Translations under genes and position numbers: made by a program
Notes under the pieces: model-generated
Databases searched by the model: none
What the model was told of the DNA's origin: nothing
The model's input: the letters and a program-made list of their open reading frames with translations, nothing else
Part shown: positions 8,835-19,231 of the stretch, piece by piece
Layout: every line of letters begins with the position of its first letter
How positions within the stretch are numbered: position 1 is the stretch's first letter
Assembly (NCBI RefSeq): GCF_000413475.1
Contig: NZ_ATFK01000002.1
Location: 1-64,000, forward strand
Length of the DNA: 64,000 bases
Direction: 5' to 3'
Origin: Streptococcus intermedius SK54 = ATCC 27335
GTDB lineage: Bacteria > Bacillota > Bacilli > Lactobacillales > Streptococcaceae

Positions 8835-9542
8835 GTGGATAATATTTTATTATATTCGGGAAAAGCGAAAAATTTATTTTCGACAGAAGACGAAAATGTG
8901 ATTATTGCACAATATAAAGACCAAGCGACAGCTCTTAACGGAGTGAAAAAAGAACAAATCGCAGGTAAGGGGCAGCTTAATAATCAGATTTCGTCTTTAA
9001 TTTTTGAAAAATTAAATGCGGCTGGGGTTGCAACGCATTTTATTAAAAAGATTTCAAAAACAGAACAATTGAATAAAAAAGTTAAGATTATCCCGCTTGA
9101 AGTTGTTTTGCGTAATGTGACAGCCGGCTCTTTTTCCCAACGTTTTGGCGTTAAGGAAGGTATTCAGTTGGAGAAGCCAATTGTTGAATTTTACTATAAA
9201 AATGATGATTTGGATGATCCTTTTATTAATGATGAACATGTGAAATTTTTAAAGCTTGTTAACGATGAAGATATTGCCTATATTAAAGCTGAAACACGTC
9301 GGATAAACAAACTCTTGTCAGATTGGTTCCATCAAATCGGACTTAAATTAATTGATTTTAAATTGGAATTCGGTTTTGATAAAGATGGTAAAATTATCCT
9401 AGCAGATGAGTTTTCACCAGATAACTGTCGTCTTTGGGATGCGCAAGGGCATCACATGGACAAAGATGTCTTCCGAAGAGGGTTAGGAGAATTAACGGAT
9501 GTTTACGAAGTGGTATGGGAAAAATTGCAAGAACTTAAGTAA
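8835..9542 (+). CDS. purC: phosphoribosylaminoimidazole-succinocarboxamide synthase (SAICAR synthetase)
   Basis: Joins CAIR and aspartate using ATP. It has 235 residues, normal length, with SGKAKNLF at the N-terminus, [23 protein letters not shown] and the signature [14 protein letters not shown]. The start is GTG 8835 with only a weak AAAGG upstream; no better in-frame start exists. It is the first gene of the purine cluster, three bases before the purL ribosome site ends. Confidence 0.96.
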   Translation: MDNILLYSGKAKNLFSTEDENVIIAQYKDQATALNGVKKEQIAGKGQLNNQISSLIFEKLNAAGVATHFIKKISKTEQLNKKVKIIPLEVVLRNVTAGSFSQRFGVKEGIQLEKPIVEFYYKNDDLDDPFINDEHVKFLKLVNDEDIAYIKAETRRINKLLSDWFHQIGLKLIDFKLEFGFDKDGKIILADEFSPDNCRLWDAQGHHMDKDVFRRGLGELTDVYEVVWEKLQELK

Positions 9543-9551
9543 GGATTGAAC

Positions 9552-12500
9552 ATGGATAGACGTATTTTTGTTGAGAAAAAAGCTAACTTTAGCATTAAAT
9601 CGGAGTCACTAGTCAAAGAACTAACACATAATTTGCAGTTAACCTCCTTAAAAATTTTACGTATTGTGCAGGTTTATGATATCTTTAATTTAGAAGAAAG
9701 CCTGTTTGCGCGTGCGCAAAAGCATGTCTTTTCTGAGCAGGTGACAGATACAATTTTAGATGAAGCAACTGTGCAGGCGGATCTTAACAGCCATGCTTTT
9801 TTTGCTATTGAAGCTTTGCCGGGTCAGTTTGACCAGCGGGCAGCAAGTTCACAAGAGGCTTTGCTCTTACTTGGTAGTGACAGCAACGTAACGGTTAATA
9901 CTGCCCAGCTTTATCTGGTTAATAAGGATATTGATGCATATGAGTTGGAAGCGGTGAAGCATTATCTTTTAAATCCAGTTGATTCGCGTTTCAAAGATAT
10001 CACCTTGCCTATTCGTCCACAGGAATTTTCAAATTCTGACAAAACAATTCCAAATTTGGATTTCTTCAAGACTTATATAGCCGAAGATTTTGCGGCTTAC
10101 AAGGCGGAACAAGGTTTGGCTATGGAAGTGGATGATCTTGTTTTTATTCAAGATTATTTTAAATCAATTGGGCGTGTGCCAACAGAAACGGAATTGAAAG
10201 TTTTGGATACCTACTGGTCTGACCATTGCCGTCACACGACTTTTGAAACAGAATTGAAAAATATTAACTTTTCAGCTTCTAAGTTCCAAAAACAATTGCA
10301 GGCAACTTACGATAAATATATTGCCCTGCGTGACGAATTGGGACGTTCTGAAAAGCCACAGACGCTTATGGATATGGCGACAATCTTTGGTCGTTATGAG
10401 CGTGCTAACGGTCGTTTGAACGACATGGAAGTGTCGGACGAAATCAATGCCTGCTCGGTTGAAATTGAGGTAGATGTAGATGGCATCAAAGAACCTTGGC
10501 TGCTCATGTTCAAAAATGAAACCCACAATCACCCAACGGAAATTGAGCCTTTCGGTGGAGCTGCAACTTGTATTGGTGGTGCTATTCGTGACCCATTGTC
10601 AGGTCGTTCTTATGTTTACCAAGCTATGCGTATATCAGGTGCAGGTGATATTACCGCATCAATAGCAGAAACACGCTCTGGTAAATTGCCACAACAAGTC
10701 ATCTCTAAAACGGCGGCGCACGGCTATTCGTCATACGGGAACCAAATAGGACTTGCGACTACCTATGTCAAAGAGTACTTCCATCCAGGCTTCGTTGCTA
10801 AGCGTATGGAGCTAGGCGCTGTTGTCGGTGCAGCACCAAAAGAAAATGTCGTGCGTGAAAAACCAGAAGCTGGTGATGTGGTCGTCCTTCTTGGTGGAAA
10901 AACAGGACGTGACGGTGTCGGTGGTGCTACAGGCTCATCTAAGGTTCAAACGGTTGAATCGGTTGAGACAGCAGGTGCCGAAGTGCAAAAAGGGAATGCT
11001 ATTGAAGAACGTAAGATTCAACGTCTTTTCCGCAATGGCAATGTCACTCGTCTCATCAAGAAATCAAATGACTTTGGTGCTGGCGGCGTCTGTGTGGCTA
11101 TTGGTGAATTGGCAGATGGTCTTGAAATTGACTTGGACAAAGTGCCACTAAAATACCAAGGTCTTAACGGTACCGAAATTGCCATTTCTGAGTCACAAGA
11201 ACGCATGGCTGTTGTTGTTCGTCCAAGTGATGTGGATGCCTTTATTGCAGCATGTCATAAAGAGAACATTGATGCAGTTGTTGTCGCGACTGTTACTGAA
11301 AAACCAAACCTTGTCATGACTTGGAATGGTGAAACCATCGTTGACTTGGAACGTGCTTTCCTTGATACTAACGGTGTGCGTGTGGTTGTTGATGCAAACG
11401 TTGTGGATAAGGATGTTGCCCTTCCTGAGGTGCGTACAACATCAGCAGCAACATTTGAAGCAGACACAGTGAAAGTTCTGTCTGATCTTAACCACGCTAG
11501 TCAAAAAGGGTTGCAAACCATCTTTGACAGCTCGGTTGGACGTTCAACAGTTAATCATCCAATCGGCGGTCGTTATCAAATTACGCCTACTGAAAGCTCT
11601 GTGCAAAAATTGCCAGTACAAAATGGTGTAACAACAACGGCTTCTGTCATGGCACAGGGATTCAATCCTTATATTGCGGAGTGGTCACCTTATCATGGTG
11701 CAGCTTACGCTGTTATTGAAGCAACAGCTCGCTTGGTAGCAACAGGTGCTGATTGGTCTCGTGCGCGTTTCTCTTACCAAGAATACTTTGAACGCATGGA
11801 TAAACAAGCGGATCGCTTTGGTCAGCCAGTAGCTGCCCTGCTTGGTTCGATCGAGGCACAAATCCAACTTGGTTTGCCATCAATCGGTGGTAAGGACTCC
11901 ATGTCTGGTACCTTTGAAGAATTGACGGTACCGCCAACCTTGGTTGCCTTTGGTGTGACAACAGTAGATAGTCGTCAGGTTCTTTCACCAGAATTCAAGA
12001 CTGTTGGTGAGAACATTTACTACATCCCAGGACAGGCTATTTCAGAAGATATTGATTTTGACTTAATCAAAGATAACTTTGCACAATTTGAAGCCATTCA
12101 AGCTAAGCATAAAGTAACAGCAGCTTCAGCTATTAAATACGGTGGTGTTCTTGAAAGTTTAGCACTTATGAGCTTTGGTAACCGTATTGGTGCAACTGTA
12201 GAAATAGCTGAGCTTGACAGCAGCTTGACAGCTCAGCTTGGTGGTTTTGTTTTTACATCTGATGAAGTCATTGCTGACGCAATGAAAATTGGTCAAACTG
12301 TTGCAGAATTTACAATAACTGTTAATGGTGTCAACTTGTCCGCTGCGAAATTACTTGCAGCCTTTGAAGGTAAGTTGGAAGATGTTTATCCAACCGAGTT
12401 TAAACAGTCAACAGTTCTTGAAGAAGTACCTGTTGTGGTATCTGATGCTGTTATAAAAGCTAAAGAAAGAATTGCACAGCCTCTGGTTTATATCCCAGTT

Positions 12501-13277
12501 TTCCCTGGTTCCAATTCAGAGTATGATTCAGCTAAGGCCTTTGAACAAGCTGGTGCCAAAGTCAACTTGCTGCCATTCGTGACTCTTAATGAAGCAGCAA
12601 TTGAGGCTTCTGTTGACACCATGGTTGACAACATTGCTAAAGCCAATATTATCTTCTTTGTCGGTGGTTTCTCAGCAGCAGATGAGCCAGATGGTTCGGC
12701 TAAGTTTATCGTCAATATCTTACTTAATGAAAAAGTTCACTCTGCTATTGACAGCTTCATTGAAAGGGGTGGTCTCATCATTGGTATCTGTAATGGGTTT
12801 CAAGCTCTTGTCAAATCTGGGCTTCTGCCTTATGGTGACTTTGAAGAAGTTGGTGAGACAAGCCCAACTCTCTTCTACAATGATGCCAACCAGCACGTGG
12901 CTAAGATGGTGGAAACCCGTATCACTAATACCAACTCTCCATGGTTGGCAGGTGTTAAGATCGGTGATATCCATGTAATTCCAGTCTCTCATGGTGAAGG
13001 GAAATTTGTCGTGACAGCTGAAGAATTTGCGGAGTTGCGTGACAATGGTCAAATCTGGAGCCAATACGTGGACTTTGATGGTAAGCCTTCTATGGATTCT
13101 AAATACAATCCAAACGGTTCGCTCAACGCTATCGAAGGGATTACGAGCAAGAACGGTCAAATCATTGGTAGGATGGGACACTCGGAACGCTATGAAAATG
13201 GGCTCTTTCAAAACATCCCAGGTAGCAAAGACCAAGGCCTATTTGAAAGTGCAGTGAAATACTTTACTGGGAAATAG
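9552..13277 (+). CDS. purL: phosphoribosylformylglycinamidine synthase, single-chain PurL
   Basis: Converts FGAR plus glutamine and ATP to FGAM. This is the large single-polypeptide form (1241 residues) that fuses synthetase and glutaminase, as in proteobacteria and streptococci, unlike the PurSQL complex of Bacillus. Motifs seen are SDHCRHTTFETE and NETHNHPTEIEPFGGAAT near residues 225-345, GGKDSMSG, and a C-terminal class I glutaminase with Cys in GICNGFQALVKSG and His in VSHGEGK. The reading frame opens two codons earlier at TTG 9546, but ATG 9552 has AAGGA at proper distance. Confidence 0.96.
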   Translation: MDRRIFVEKKANFSIKSESLVKELTHNLQLTSLKILRIVQVYDIFNLEESLFARAQKHVFSEQVTDTILDEATVQADLNSHAFFAIEALPGQFDQRAASSQEALLLLGSDSNVTVNTAQLYLVNKDIDAYELEAVKHYLLNPVDSRFKDITLPIRPQEFSNSDKTIPNLDFFKTYIAEDFAAYKAEQGLAMEVDDLVFIQDYFKSIGRVPTETELKVLDTYWSDHCRHTTFETELKNINFSASKFQKQLQATYDKYIALRDELGRSEKPQTLMDMATIFGRYERANGRLNDMEVSDEINACSVEIEVDVDGIKEPWLLMFKNETHNHPTEIEPFGGAATCIGGAIRDPLSGRSYVYQAMRISGAGDITASIAETRSGKLPQQVISKTAAHGYSSYGNQIGLATTYVKEYFHPGFVAKRMELGAVVGAAPKENVVREKPEAGDVVVLLGGKTGRDGVGGATGSSKVQTVESVETAGAEVQKGNAIEERKIQRLFRNGNVTRLIKKSNDFGAGGVCVAIGELADGLEIDLDKVPLKYQGLNGTEIAISESQERMAVVVRPSDVDAFIAACHKENIDAVVVATVTEKPNLVMTWNGETIVDLERAFLDTNGVRVVVDANVVDKDVALPEVRTTSAATFEADTVKVLSDLNHASQKGLQTIFDSSVGRSTVNHPIGGRYQITPTESSVQKLPVQNGVTTTASVMAQGFNPYIAEWSPYHGAAYAVIEATARLVATGADWSRARFSYQEYFERMDKQADRFGQPVAALLGSIEAQIQLGLPSIGGKDSMSGTFEELTVPPTLVAFGVTTVDSRQVLSPEFKTVGENIYYIPGQAISEDIDFDLIKDNFAQFEAIQAKHKVTAASAIKYGGVLESLALMSFGNRIGATVEIAELDSSLTAQLGGFVFTSDEVIADAMKIGQTVAEFTITVNGVNLSAAKLLAAFEGKLEDVYPTEFKQSTVLEEVPVVVSDAVIKAKERIAQPLVYIPVFPGSNSEYDSAKAFEQAGAKVNLLPFVTLNEAAIEASVDTMVDNIAKANIIFFVGGFSAADEPDGSAKFIVNILLNEKVHSAIDSFIERGGLIIGICNGFQALVKSGLLPYGDFEEVGETSPTLFYNDANQHVAKMVETRITNTNSPWLAGVKIGDIHVIPVSHGEGKFVVTAEEFAELRDNGQIWSQYVDFDGKPSMDSKYNPNGSLNAIEGITSKNGQIIGRMGHSERYENGLFQNIPGSKDQGLFESAVKYFTGK

Positions 13278-13298
13278 CCTATTTGTAGAAGGGATATT

Positions 13299-13919
13299 AT
13301 GAAACAGTATGTTGCAAGGCTGGAAAAAGATTTTTCACTCATAGAACACGGATTTAAAGAGGAAGAACAAAGAGCCTTAACTGATTATAAATCCAATGAT
13401 GGTGAGTATATCAAGAAATTAGCATTTTTAGCTTATCAATCTGATGTTTACCAAGTAAGAATGTACGCTGTATTCCTTTTCGGATACTTATCAAAAGATA
13501 AAGAAATTTTAATATTTATGAGAGATGAAGTTTCTAAAGATAGTAACTGGAGAGTTCAAGAAGTGTTGGCAAAGGCATTTGATGAATTTTGTAAGAAAAC
13601 AGGATATAAAAAAGCACTTCCAATTATTGATGAATGGTTAAAAAGTAGCAATCTCCATACGAGGAGAGCTGTTACAGAAGGGTTAAGAATATGGACAAAT
13701 AGACCATACTTTAAAGAGAACCCAAATGAAGCTATCAGAAGAATAGCTGACTTAAAAGAGGATGTAAGCGAATATGTTAGAAAATCAGTAGGGAATGCTT
13801 TAAGAGACATTAGTAAAAAATTTCCAGATTTAGTTAAAATTGAGTTGAAAAATTGGAAATTAGAAAGTAAAGAAATTAACCAAGTTTATAAATTGGCAAG
13901 TAAATTTATTGATGCCTAG
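13299..13919 (+). CDS. AlkC/AlkD-like HEAT-repeat DNA alkylation repair protein
   Basis: A 206-residue all-helical protein of short HEAT-like repeats with alternating basic faces. Segments such as WRVQEVLAKAFDEF, HTRRAVTEGLRIWT and SEYVRKSVGNALRDISK resemble the AlkC/AlkD family, DNA glycosylases that remove bulky or methylated bases by holding the DNA backbone. The likeness is stronger to AlkC-type proteins (EGLRIWTxRPYFK). No activity can be proved from sequence. It sits between purL and purF with 21 and 25 bases of spacing and a more AT-rich composition than its neighbours, so it is an insertion in the purine operon and should be co-transcribed with it. Confidence 0.75.
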   Translation: MKQYVARLEKDFSLIEHGFKEEEQRALTDYKSNDGEYIKKLAFLAYQSDVYQVRMYAVFLFGYLSKDKEILIFMRDEVSKDSNWRVQEVLAKAFDEFCKKTGYKKALPIIDEWLKSSNLHTRRAVTEGLRIWTNRPYFKENPNEAIRRIADLKEDVSEYVRKSVGNALRDISKKFPDLVKIELKNWKLESKEINQVYKLASKFIDA

Positions 13920-13944
13920 AATTTAAGTACAAAAGGTATATAAA

Positions 13945-15384
13945 ATGACATACGAAGTAAAATCTCTCAACGAAGAATGTGGGGTCTTCGGTATCTGGGG
14001 ACATCCTCAAGCAGCTCAAGTCACTTATTTTGGACTGCATAGTCTGCAACACCGTGGTCAAGAAGGTGCTGGCATTCTGACAAATGATGCTGGCAAATTG
14101 ATACGACATCGTGATACAGGATTAATTTCAGAAGTTTTCAAAAATCCAGCTAATTTGGAAAAATTAACAGGTCAGGCTGCTATTGGGCATGTCCGTTATG
14201 CAACGGCTGGAGAAGCCTCTATTGATAATATCCAGCCTTTCCATTTTAAGTTTTACGATATGGAATTTGGTCTGGCACATAACGGTAATCTGACCAATAC
14301 GAAAACCCTGAAGAAAGAATTAGAACATAACGGCGCTATTTTCTCTTCTTCATCTGATACGGAAATTCTGGCTCATCTTATTCGCTGCAGCCATAATCCA
14401 AGCTTTATGGGCAAGGTTAAGGAAGCGCTCAATACGGTCAAAGGTGGTTTTGCCTATCTTCTGATGATGGAAGATAAGCTGATTGCAGCTCTTGATCCAA
14501 ACGGTTTTCGTCCGCTTTCTATTGGTAGAATGGCAAATGGTGCCATCGTTGTTTCCAGCGAAACCTGTGCCTTTGAAGTGGTGGGTGCCGAGTGGATTCG
14601 TGATGTCAAGCCGGGTGAAGTGGTTATCATTGATAATAGTGGTATCCAGTACGACACTTACACGACAGATACGCAGTTGGCTATTTGTTCAATGGAATAC
14701 ATCTACTTTGCCCGTCCTGACTCAAATATTCACGGGGTCAATGTCCACACTGCTCGTAAACGTATGGGAGCACAGTTGGCGCGTGAGTTCAAACATGAGG
14801 CAGACATTGTGGTCGGTGTACCTAATTCCTCACTCAGCGCAGCTATGGGCTTCGCCGAAGAATCAGGACTGCCAAATGAAATGGGTCTCATCAAAAATCA
14901 ATACACCCAACGAACCTTTATCCAGCCGACGCAAGAACTGCGTGAGCAAGGGGTTCGCATGAAACTTTCTGCCGTATCTGGAGTGGTTAAAGGCAAACGT
15001 GTCGTCATGATTGATGACTCCATCGTGCGTGGAACGACCTCACGTCGTATCGTTCAGCTCTTGAAAGAAGCTGGTGCTACAGAGGTTCACGTGGCAATTG
15101 CTAGCCCGCCTCTAAAATATCCATGTTTCTATGGGATTGATATTCAAACACGGCGTGAATTGATTGCGGCTAATCATTCTGTTGAAGAAACACGCCAGAT
15201 TATCGGTGCAGATAGCCTAACTTACTTGTCTATTGACGGCTTGATTGACTCTATCGGACTTGAAACAAATGCCCCAAACGGCGGTCTCTGTGTTGCTTAC
15301 TTTGATGGAGAGTACCCAACACCGATTTACGATTACGAGAAAGATTATCGTAGAAGCTTGGATGAGAAGGTTAGTTTTTATTGA
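13945..15384 (+). CDS. purF: amidophosphoribosyltransferase
   Basis: First committed purine step: PRPP plus glutamine to phosphoribosylamine. It has 479 residues with an 11-residue propeptide before the catalytic Cys12 (NEECGVFG), which is removed to expose the N-terminal nucleophile. The Ntn domain shows HRGQEGAGI and GHVRYAT; the C-terminal PRTase has the PRPP loop MIDDSIVRGTTSRR. It matches Gram-positive PurF, which usually holds an iron-sulfur cluster. AAAGG precedes the ATG. Confidence 0.96.
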   Translation: MTYEVKSLNEECGVFGIWGHPQAAQVTYFGLHSLQHRGQEGAGILTNDAGKLIRHRDTGLISEVFKNPANLEKLTGQAAIGHVRYATAGEASIDNIQPFHFKFYDMEFGLAHNGNLTNTKTLKKELEHNGAIFSSSSDTEILAHLIRCSHNPSFMGKVKEALNTVKGGFAYLLMMEDKLIAALDPNGFRPLSIGRMANGAIVVSSETCAFEVVGAEWIRDVKPGEVVIIDNSGIQYDTYTTDTQLAICSMEYIYFARPDSNIHGVNVHTARKRMGAQLAREFKHEADIVVGVPNSSLSAAMGFAEESGLPNEMGLIKNQYTQRTFIQPTQELREQGVRMKLSAVSGVVKGKRVVMIDDSIVRGTTSRRIVQLLKEAGATEVHVAIASPPLKYPCFYGIDIQTRRELIAANHSVEETRQIIGADSLTYLSIDGLIDSIGLETNAPNGGLCVAYFDGEYPTPIYDYEKDYRRSLDEKVSFY

Positions 15385-15440
15385 TAGACCGAACTCAATA
15401 GCAGCTCTGCTATTTCCGAAGAAAAAAGAAGGAAAATATT

Positions 15441-16463
15441 ATGACAGAAAAAAATGCTTACGCTCAATCTGGTGTTGATGTTGAGGCGGGATACGAGGTT
15501 GTTGCTCGGATTAAGAAACACGTGGCGCGTACGGAGCGTCTTGGGGTTATGGGAGCTCTCGGTGGCTTCGGTGGGATGTTTGATTTGTCCCAGCTGGACG
15601 TCAAAGAGCCTGTCTTGATTTCAGGAACGGACGGTGTCGGAACTAAGCTCATACTTGCGATTAAATATGACAAGCACGACACTATTGGCCAAGACTGTGT
15701 AGCCATGTGTGTTAATGACATCATTGCAGCGGGGGCTGAACCACTTTATTTCCTAGACTACATTGCAACGGGTAAGAATGAACCTGCTAAACTGGAGCAG
15801 GTAGTTGCTGGTGTGGCTGAAGGATGTATCCAAGCTGGTGCTGGTCTGATTGGTGGCGAAACAGCCGAAATGCCCGGTATGTATGGCGAAGACGATTACG
15901 ACTTGGCCGGTTTTGCGGTCGGTGTGGCTGAAAAATCACAAATCATCGACGGCTCAAAAGTCAAAGAAGGTGATGTGCTTTTAGGTCTGGCTTCCAGCGG
16001 TATTCATTCAAACGGTTATTCGCTTGTCCGCCGTGTCTTTGCAGACTATACTGGTGAGGAAGAACTGCCAGAATTGGAAGGTAAAAAACTCAAAGATGTC
16101 TTACTTGAACCTACTCGTATCTATGTCAAAGCAGCTCTGCCATTGATTAAGGAAGAATTAGTCAACGGTATTGCCCACATCACAGGTGGCGGCTTTATCG
16201 AAAATGTCCCACGTATGTTTGGGGACGATTTGGCAGCCGAAATCAAAGAAGACAAGGTGCCAGTTCTGCCAATCTTCAAGGCGCTTGAAAAGTACGGTGA
16301 AATCAAGCACGATGAAATGTTTGAAATTTTCAACATGGGTATCGGGCTCATGCTGGCTGTCAGTCCTGAAAAGGTTGACCGTGTCAAGGAAGTCCTTGAT
16401 GAGCCTGTTTATGAGCTTGGGCGTATCGTGAAAAAAGCTGATGCAAGTGTGGTGATCAAATAA
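15441..16463 (+). CDS. purM: phosphoribosylformylglycinamidine cyclo-ligase (AIR synthetase)
   Basis: Closes FGAM to AIR with ATP. It has 340 residues with [12 protein letters not shown] at the N-terminus, [21 protein letters not shown] and [21 protein letters not shown] precedes the ATG. The stop TAA shares its last base with the purN start (TAATG), so purN is coupled. Confidence 0.96.
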   Translation: MTEKNAYAQSGVDVEAGYEVVARIKKHVARTERLGVMGALGGFGGMFDLSQLDVKEPVLISGTDGVGTKLILAIKYDKHDTIGQDCVAMCVNDIIAAGAEPLYFLDYIATGKNEPAKLEQVVAGVAEGCIQAGAGLIGGETAEMPGMYGEDDYDLAGFAVGVAEKSQIIDGSKVKEGDVLLGLASSGIHSNGYSLVRRVFADYTGEEELPELEGKKLKDVLLEPTRIYVKAALPLIKEELVNGIAHITGGGFIENVPRMFGDDLAAEIKEDKVPVLPIFKALEKYGEIKHDEMFEIFNMGIGLMLAVSPEKVDRVKEVLDEPVYELGRIVKKADASVVIK

Positions 16464-17026
16464 TGAGCAAAAAAATTGCTGTTTTCGCTTCTGGTAATGG
16501 GTCAAATTTTCAGATCATCGGCGAGCAATTCCCAGTAGAATTTGTTTTCTCTGACCATCGTGATGCCTATGTCTTGGAGCGTGCTAAAAATCTCGGTATC
16601 AAAAGTTACGCCTTTGAACTCAAGGAATTTGACAACAAAATTGCTTATGAGCAGGCTATCATTGACCTCTTGGAAAAATATGCTATTGATCTTGTTTGCC
16701 TAGCTGGTTACATGAAAATCGTTGGCCCAACCTTGCTGGCTGCCTATCAAGGTCGCATTATCAATATCCATCCAGCCTATTTGCCAGAATTTCCAGGTGC
16801 TCATGGTATCGAAGATGCCTGGAATGCCGGTGTCACTGAGAGCGGAGTGACCGTTCACTGGGTGGACTCAGGTATGGATACTGGCAAGGTCATTAAACAA
16901 GTCCGTGTCCCACGGCTAGTTCATGACACGATTGAAAGTTTTGAAGAACGCATCCATGAACAGGAATACCAACTCTATCCGGAGGTTTTGGATGAACTTG
17001 GAGTGAATAGGAGAGATGATGAATAA
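16463..17026 (+). CDS. purN: phosphoribosylglycinamide formyltransferase (folate-dependent)
   Basis: Transfers formyl from 10-formyl-THF to GAR. It has 187 residues with FASGNGSNFQ at the N-terminus and the catalytic Asn-His-Asp set in NIHPAYLPEFPGAHG and WVDSGMDTG. It starts inside the purM stop. Its last codons overlap the start of the next small gene. Confidence 0.95.
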   Translation: MSKKIAVFASGNGSNFQIIGEQFPVEFVFSDHRDAYVLERAKNLGIKSYAFELKEFDNKIAYEQAIIDLLEKYAIDLVCLAGYMKIVGPTLLAAYQGRIINIHPAYLPEFPGAHGIEDAWNAGVTESGVTVHWVDSGMDTGKVIKQVRVPRLVHDTIESFEERIHEQEYQLYPEVLDELGVNRRDDE

Positions 17027-17612
17027 TAGTTTTAATAATTGGAATAATAATGCTGGTAGAGATGTTAATATAATTAATCAAAATCAGCCAGAAAAAATTG
17101 CTACTTATGAACCTGAGCCGATTTGGAGAAGCCCTATTACAATGGCAGTATTGAGTTGGATTGGCTTTTTAACTTCAATAGGAAGTTTGTTGCCACTTTA
17201 CAAATTTTTTGAACCAATTATAAGTTGGGCTAAAAATTCTTTTAATGGAAATATTCCTAATATTCAAGAGAACCAAATTTATTTGTTTATTTTTTTAGGT
17301 TTATTTATTTTTTCAGGTATCATTTTTTCTTTGCGAAAAATTACTAAGAATCAAACTCGTCATCCTTTAAAATTCAACTATGCTATTAGTGGTGTAAATA
17401 AGAGATTGAATATTGAAAAGTTACATATAGAATCTTGTCCAGAATGTGGTGGAAAATTGAAATACTATAATAAGCCATATGAGTGGCTTGACTCTTATGA
17501 CGAAAATGGAAACTTAAAAAAGAGAAAGATTACCAAGAGAGTACCGGTTTTAGAATGTAAAAGAAATAGCGAGCATTTTTGGTATGTAGATCCAGCTGGA
17601 ACAAAAATTTGA
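17019..17612 (+). CDS. zinc-ribbon membrane protein of unknown function
   Basis: Not recognised. 197 residues from ATG 17019, chosen because AGGAG lies five bases upstream; ATG 17016 is an alternative. The N-terminus is rich in Asn and Gln ([13 protein letters not shown]). Two membrane helices follow (about residues 43-65 and 90-110). The cytosolic tail has a Cys pair CPECGGKL and a later Cys-x-n-His set (CKRNSEHFW), suggesting one zinc ribbon. The gene is very AT-rich, overlaps purN by eight bases and ends 19 bases before purH, so it was inserted into the purine operon. Confidence 0.7.
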   Translation: MNNSFNNWNNNAGRDVNIINQNQPEKIATYEPEPIWRSPITMAVLSWIGFLTSIGSLLPLYKFFEPIISWAKNSFNGNIPNIQENQIYLFIFLGLFIFSGIIFSLRKITKNQTRHPLKFNYAISGVNKRLNIEKLHIESCPECGGKLKYYNKPYEWLDSYDENGNLKKRKITKRVPVLECKRNSEHFWYVDPAGTKI

Positions 17613-17631
17613 TAAAATGAAAGGAAAAAAC

Positions 17632-19179
17632 ATGACTAAACGCGCACTTATCAGCGTCTCAGACAAATCGGGCATTGTTGAATTTGCTCAGGAATTGAAA
17701 AACTTGGGTTGGGAAATCGTCTCAACCGGCGGAACTAAGGTTGCCCTTGACAAGGCAGGGATTGACACCATCGCTATTGACGACGTGACTGGCTTTCCTG
17801 AAATGATGGATGGTCGTGTCAAGACTCTTCACCCAAACATTCATGGCGGTCTATTGGCGCGCCGCGACCTTGATAGTCATGTTAATGCTATGAAGGAACA
17901 TGGAATCACACCAATTGATTTGGTCGTTGTCAACCTTTACCCATTCAAGGAGACTATTCTTAAACCAGATGCGACCTATGCTGATGCGGTTGAAAATATT
18001 GATATTGGTGGACCATCTATGCTGCGCTCAGCAGCTAAAAACCATGTCAGTGTGACGGTTGTGGTTGACCCTGCTGACTACGCTGAGGTTCTTGACGAAT
18101 TGTCAGCGAACGGAGAAACAACTTATGAAACTCGTAAGCGTCTGGCAGCAAAAGTTTTCCGTCACACCGCAGCTTACGATGCCCTCATTGCTGAATATTT
18201 CACTGCTCAAGTGGGTGAAGAAAAACCTGAAAAACTGACGCTGACTTATGACCTCAAGCAGCCAATGCGTTACGGTGAAAATCCACAGCAGGATGCGGAT
18301 TTCTACCAAAAAGCTTTGCCAACTGCTTATTCTATTGCCTCTGCTAAGCAGATCAACGGTAAGGAATTGTCCTTCAACAATATTCGCGATGCTGATGCGG
18401 CTATCTGTGTCATTCGTGACTTTAAAGACCGTCCAACCGTTGTGGCGCTCAAGCACATGAATCCATGTGGTATCGGTCAGGCTGATGACATTGAAACAGC
18501 TTGGGATTACGCTTATGAGGCTGATTCAGTTTCGATCTTCGGCGGCATTGTTGTCCTAAACCGTGAGGTTGATGCAGCGACAGCTGAGAAGATGCACGCT
18601 ATCTTCCTAGAAATCATCATTGCGCCATCTTATACAGACGAAGCGCTAGCTATTCTCACAACCAAAAAGAAAAATCTGCGTATTCTGCAACTTCCCTTTG
18701 ACGCTCAAGAAGCTAGCGAGGCTGAAAAAGAGTATACTGGCGTGGTTGGTGGCCTCCTTGTGCAAAATCAAGACGTGGTCAAGGAAAGTCCAGCCGATTG
18801 GCAGGTCGTTACCAAGCGCCAGCCAACTAAAACGGAAGAAACTGCTCTTGAATTTGCTTGGAAAGCCATCAAGTATGTCAAGTCTAATGGCATTATCGTG
18901 ACCAATGACCACATGACACTTGGTGTCGGCCCAGGTCAGACCAATCGTGTCGCTTCTGTTCGCATCGCCATTGACCAAGCCAAAGACCGCCTTGACGGGG
19001 CTGTTCTTGCTTCTGACGCTTTCTTCCCATTTGCTGATAACGTTGAAGAAATCGCAGCTGCTGGGATCAAAGCTATCATCCAACCCGGCGGTTCCGTCCG
19101 CGACCAAGAGTCTATCGACATGGCTGATAAATACGGCATTGCTATGGTCTTTACGGGTGTAAGACATTTTAGACATTGA
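17632..19179 (+). CDS. purH: bifunctional AICAR transformylase/IMP cyclohydrolase
   Basis: Last two steps to IMP. It has 515 residues: the MGS-like IMP cyclohydrolase domain ([16 protein letters not shown]) and the AICAR transformylase domain with the KHMNPCG signature (about residue 275). The frame is open five codons upstream of ATG 17632, which has AAGGA six bases before it. It ends the forward purine run before a bidirectional terminator and a minus-strand gene. Confidence 0.96.
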   Translation: MTKRALISVSDKSGIVEFAQELKNLGWEIVSTGGTKVALDKAGIDTIAIDDVTGFPEMMDGRVKTLHPNIHGGLLARRDLDSHVNAMKEHGITPIDLVVVNLYPFKETILKPDATYADAVENIDIGGPSMLRSAAKNHVSVTVVVDPADYAEVLDELSANGETTYETRKRLAAKVFRHTAAYDALIAEYFTAQVGEEKPEKLTLTYDLKQPMRYGENPQQDADFYQKALPTAYSIASAKQINGKELSFNNIRDADAAICVIRDFKDRPTVVALKHMNPCGIGQADDIETAWDYAYEADSVSIFGGIVVLNREVDAATAEKMHAIFLEIIIAPSYTDEALAILTTKKKNLRILQLPFDAQEASEAEKEYTGVVGGLLVQNQDVVKESPADWQVVTKRQPTKTEETALEFAWKAIKYVKSNGIIVTNDHMTLGVGPGQTNRVASVRIAIDQAKDRLDGAVLASDAFFPFADNVEEIAAAGIKAIIQPGGSVRDQESIDMADKYGIAMVFTGVRHFRH

Positions 19180-19186
19180 GAATAGA

Positions 19187-19215
19187 AAAAACCTTGGATT
19201 GATTTCCAAGGTTTT
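19187..19215. terminator. bidirectional terminator between purH and the Bsp/CHAP gene
   Basis: Ten-pair stem AAAACCTTGG/CCAAGGTTTT with an ATTGATTT loop, and A and T runs on either side so it can work in both directions for these converging genes. Confidence 0.85.
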
Positions 19216-19231
19216 AAAGTTTTATAGAGAG

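Noticed and set aside
8710..8901. 63-codon frame between acpP and purC
   Set aside because: It runs through the acpP terminator and the purC promoter into purC, has no ribosome site and a low-complexity Lys/Tyr/Ile composition.
12720..13235. 171-codon frame antisense to purL
   Set aside because: A shadow of the glutaminase region of purL with no independent support.
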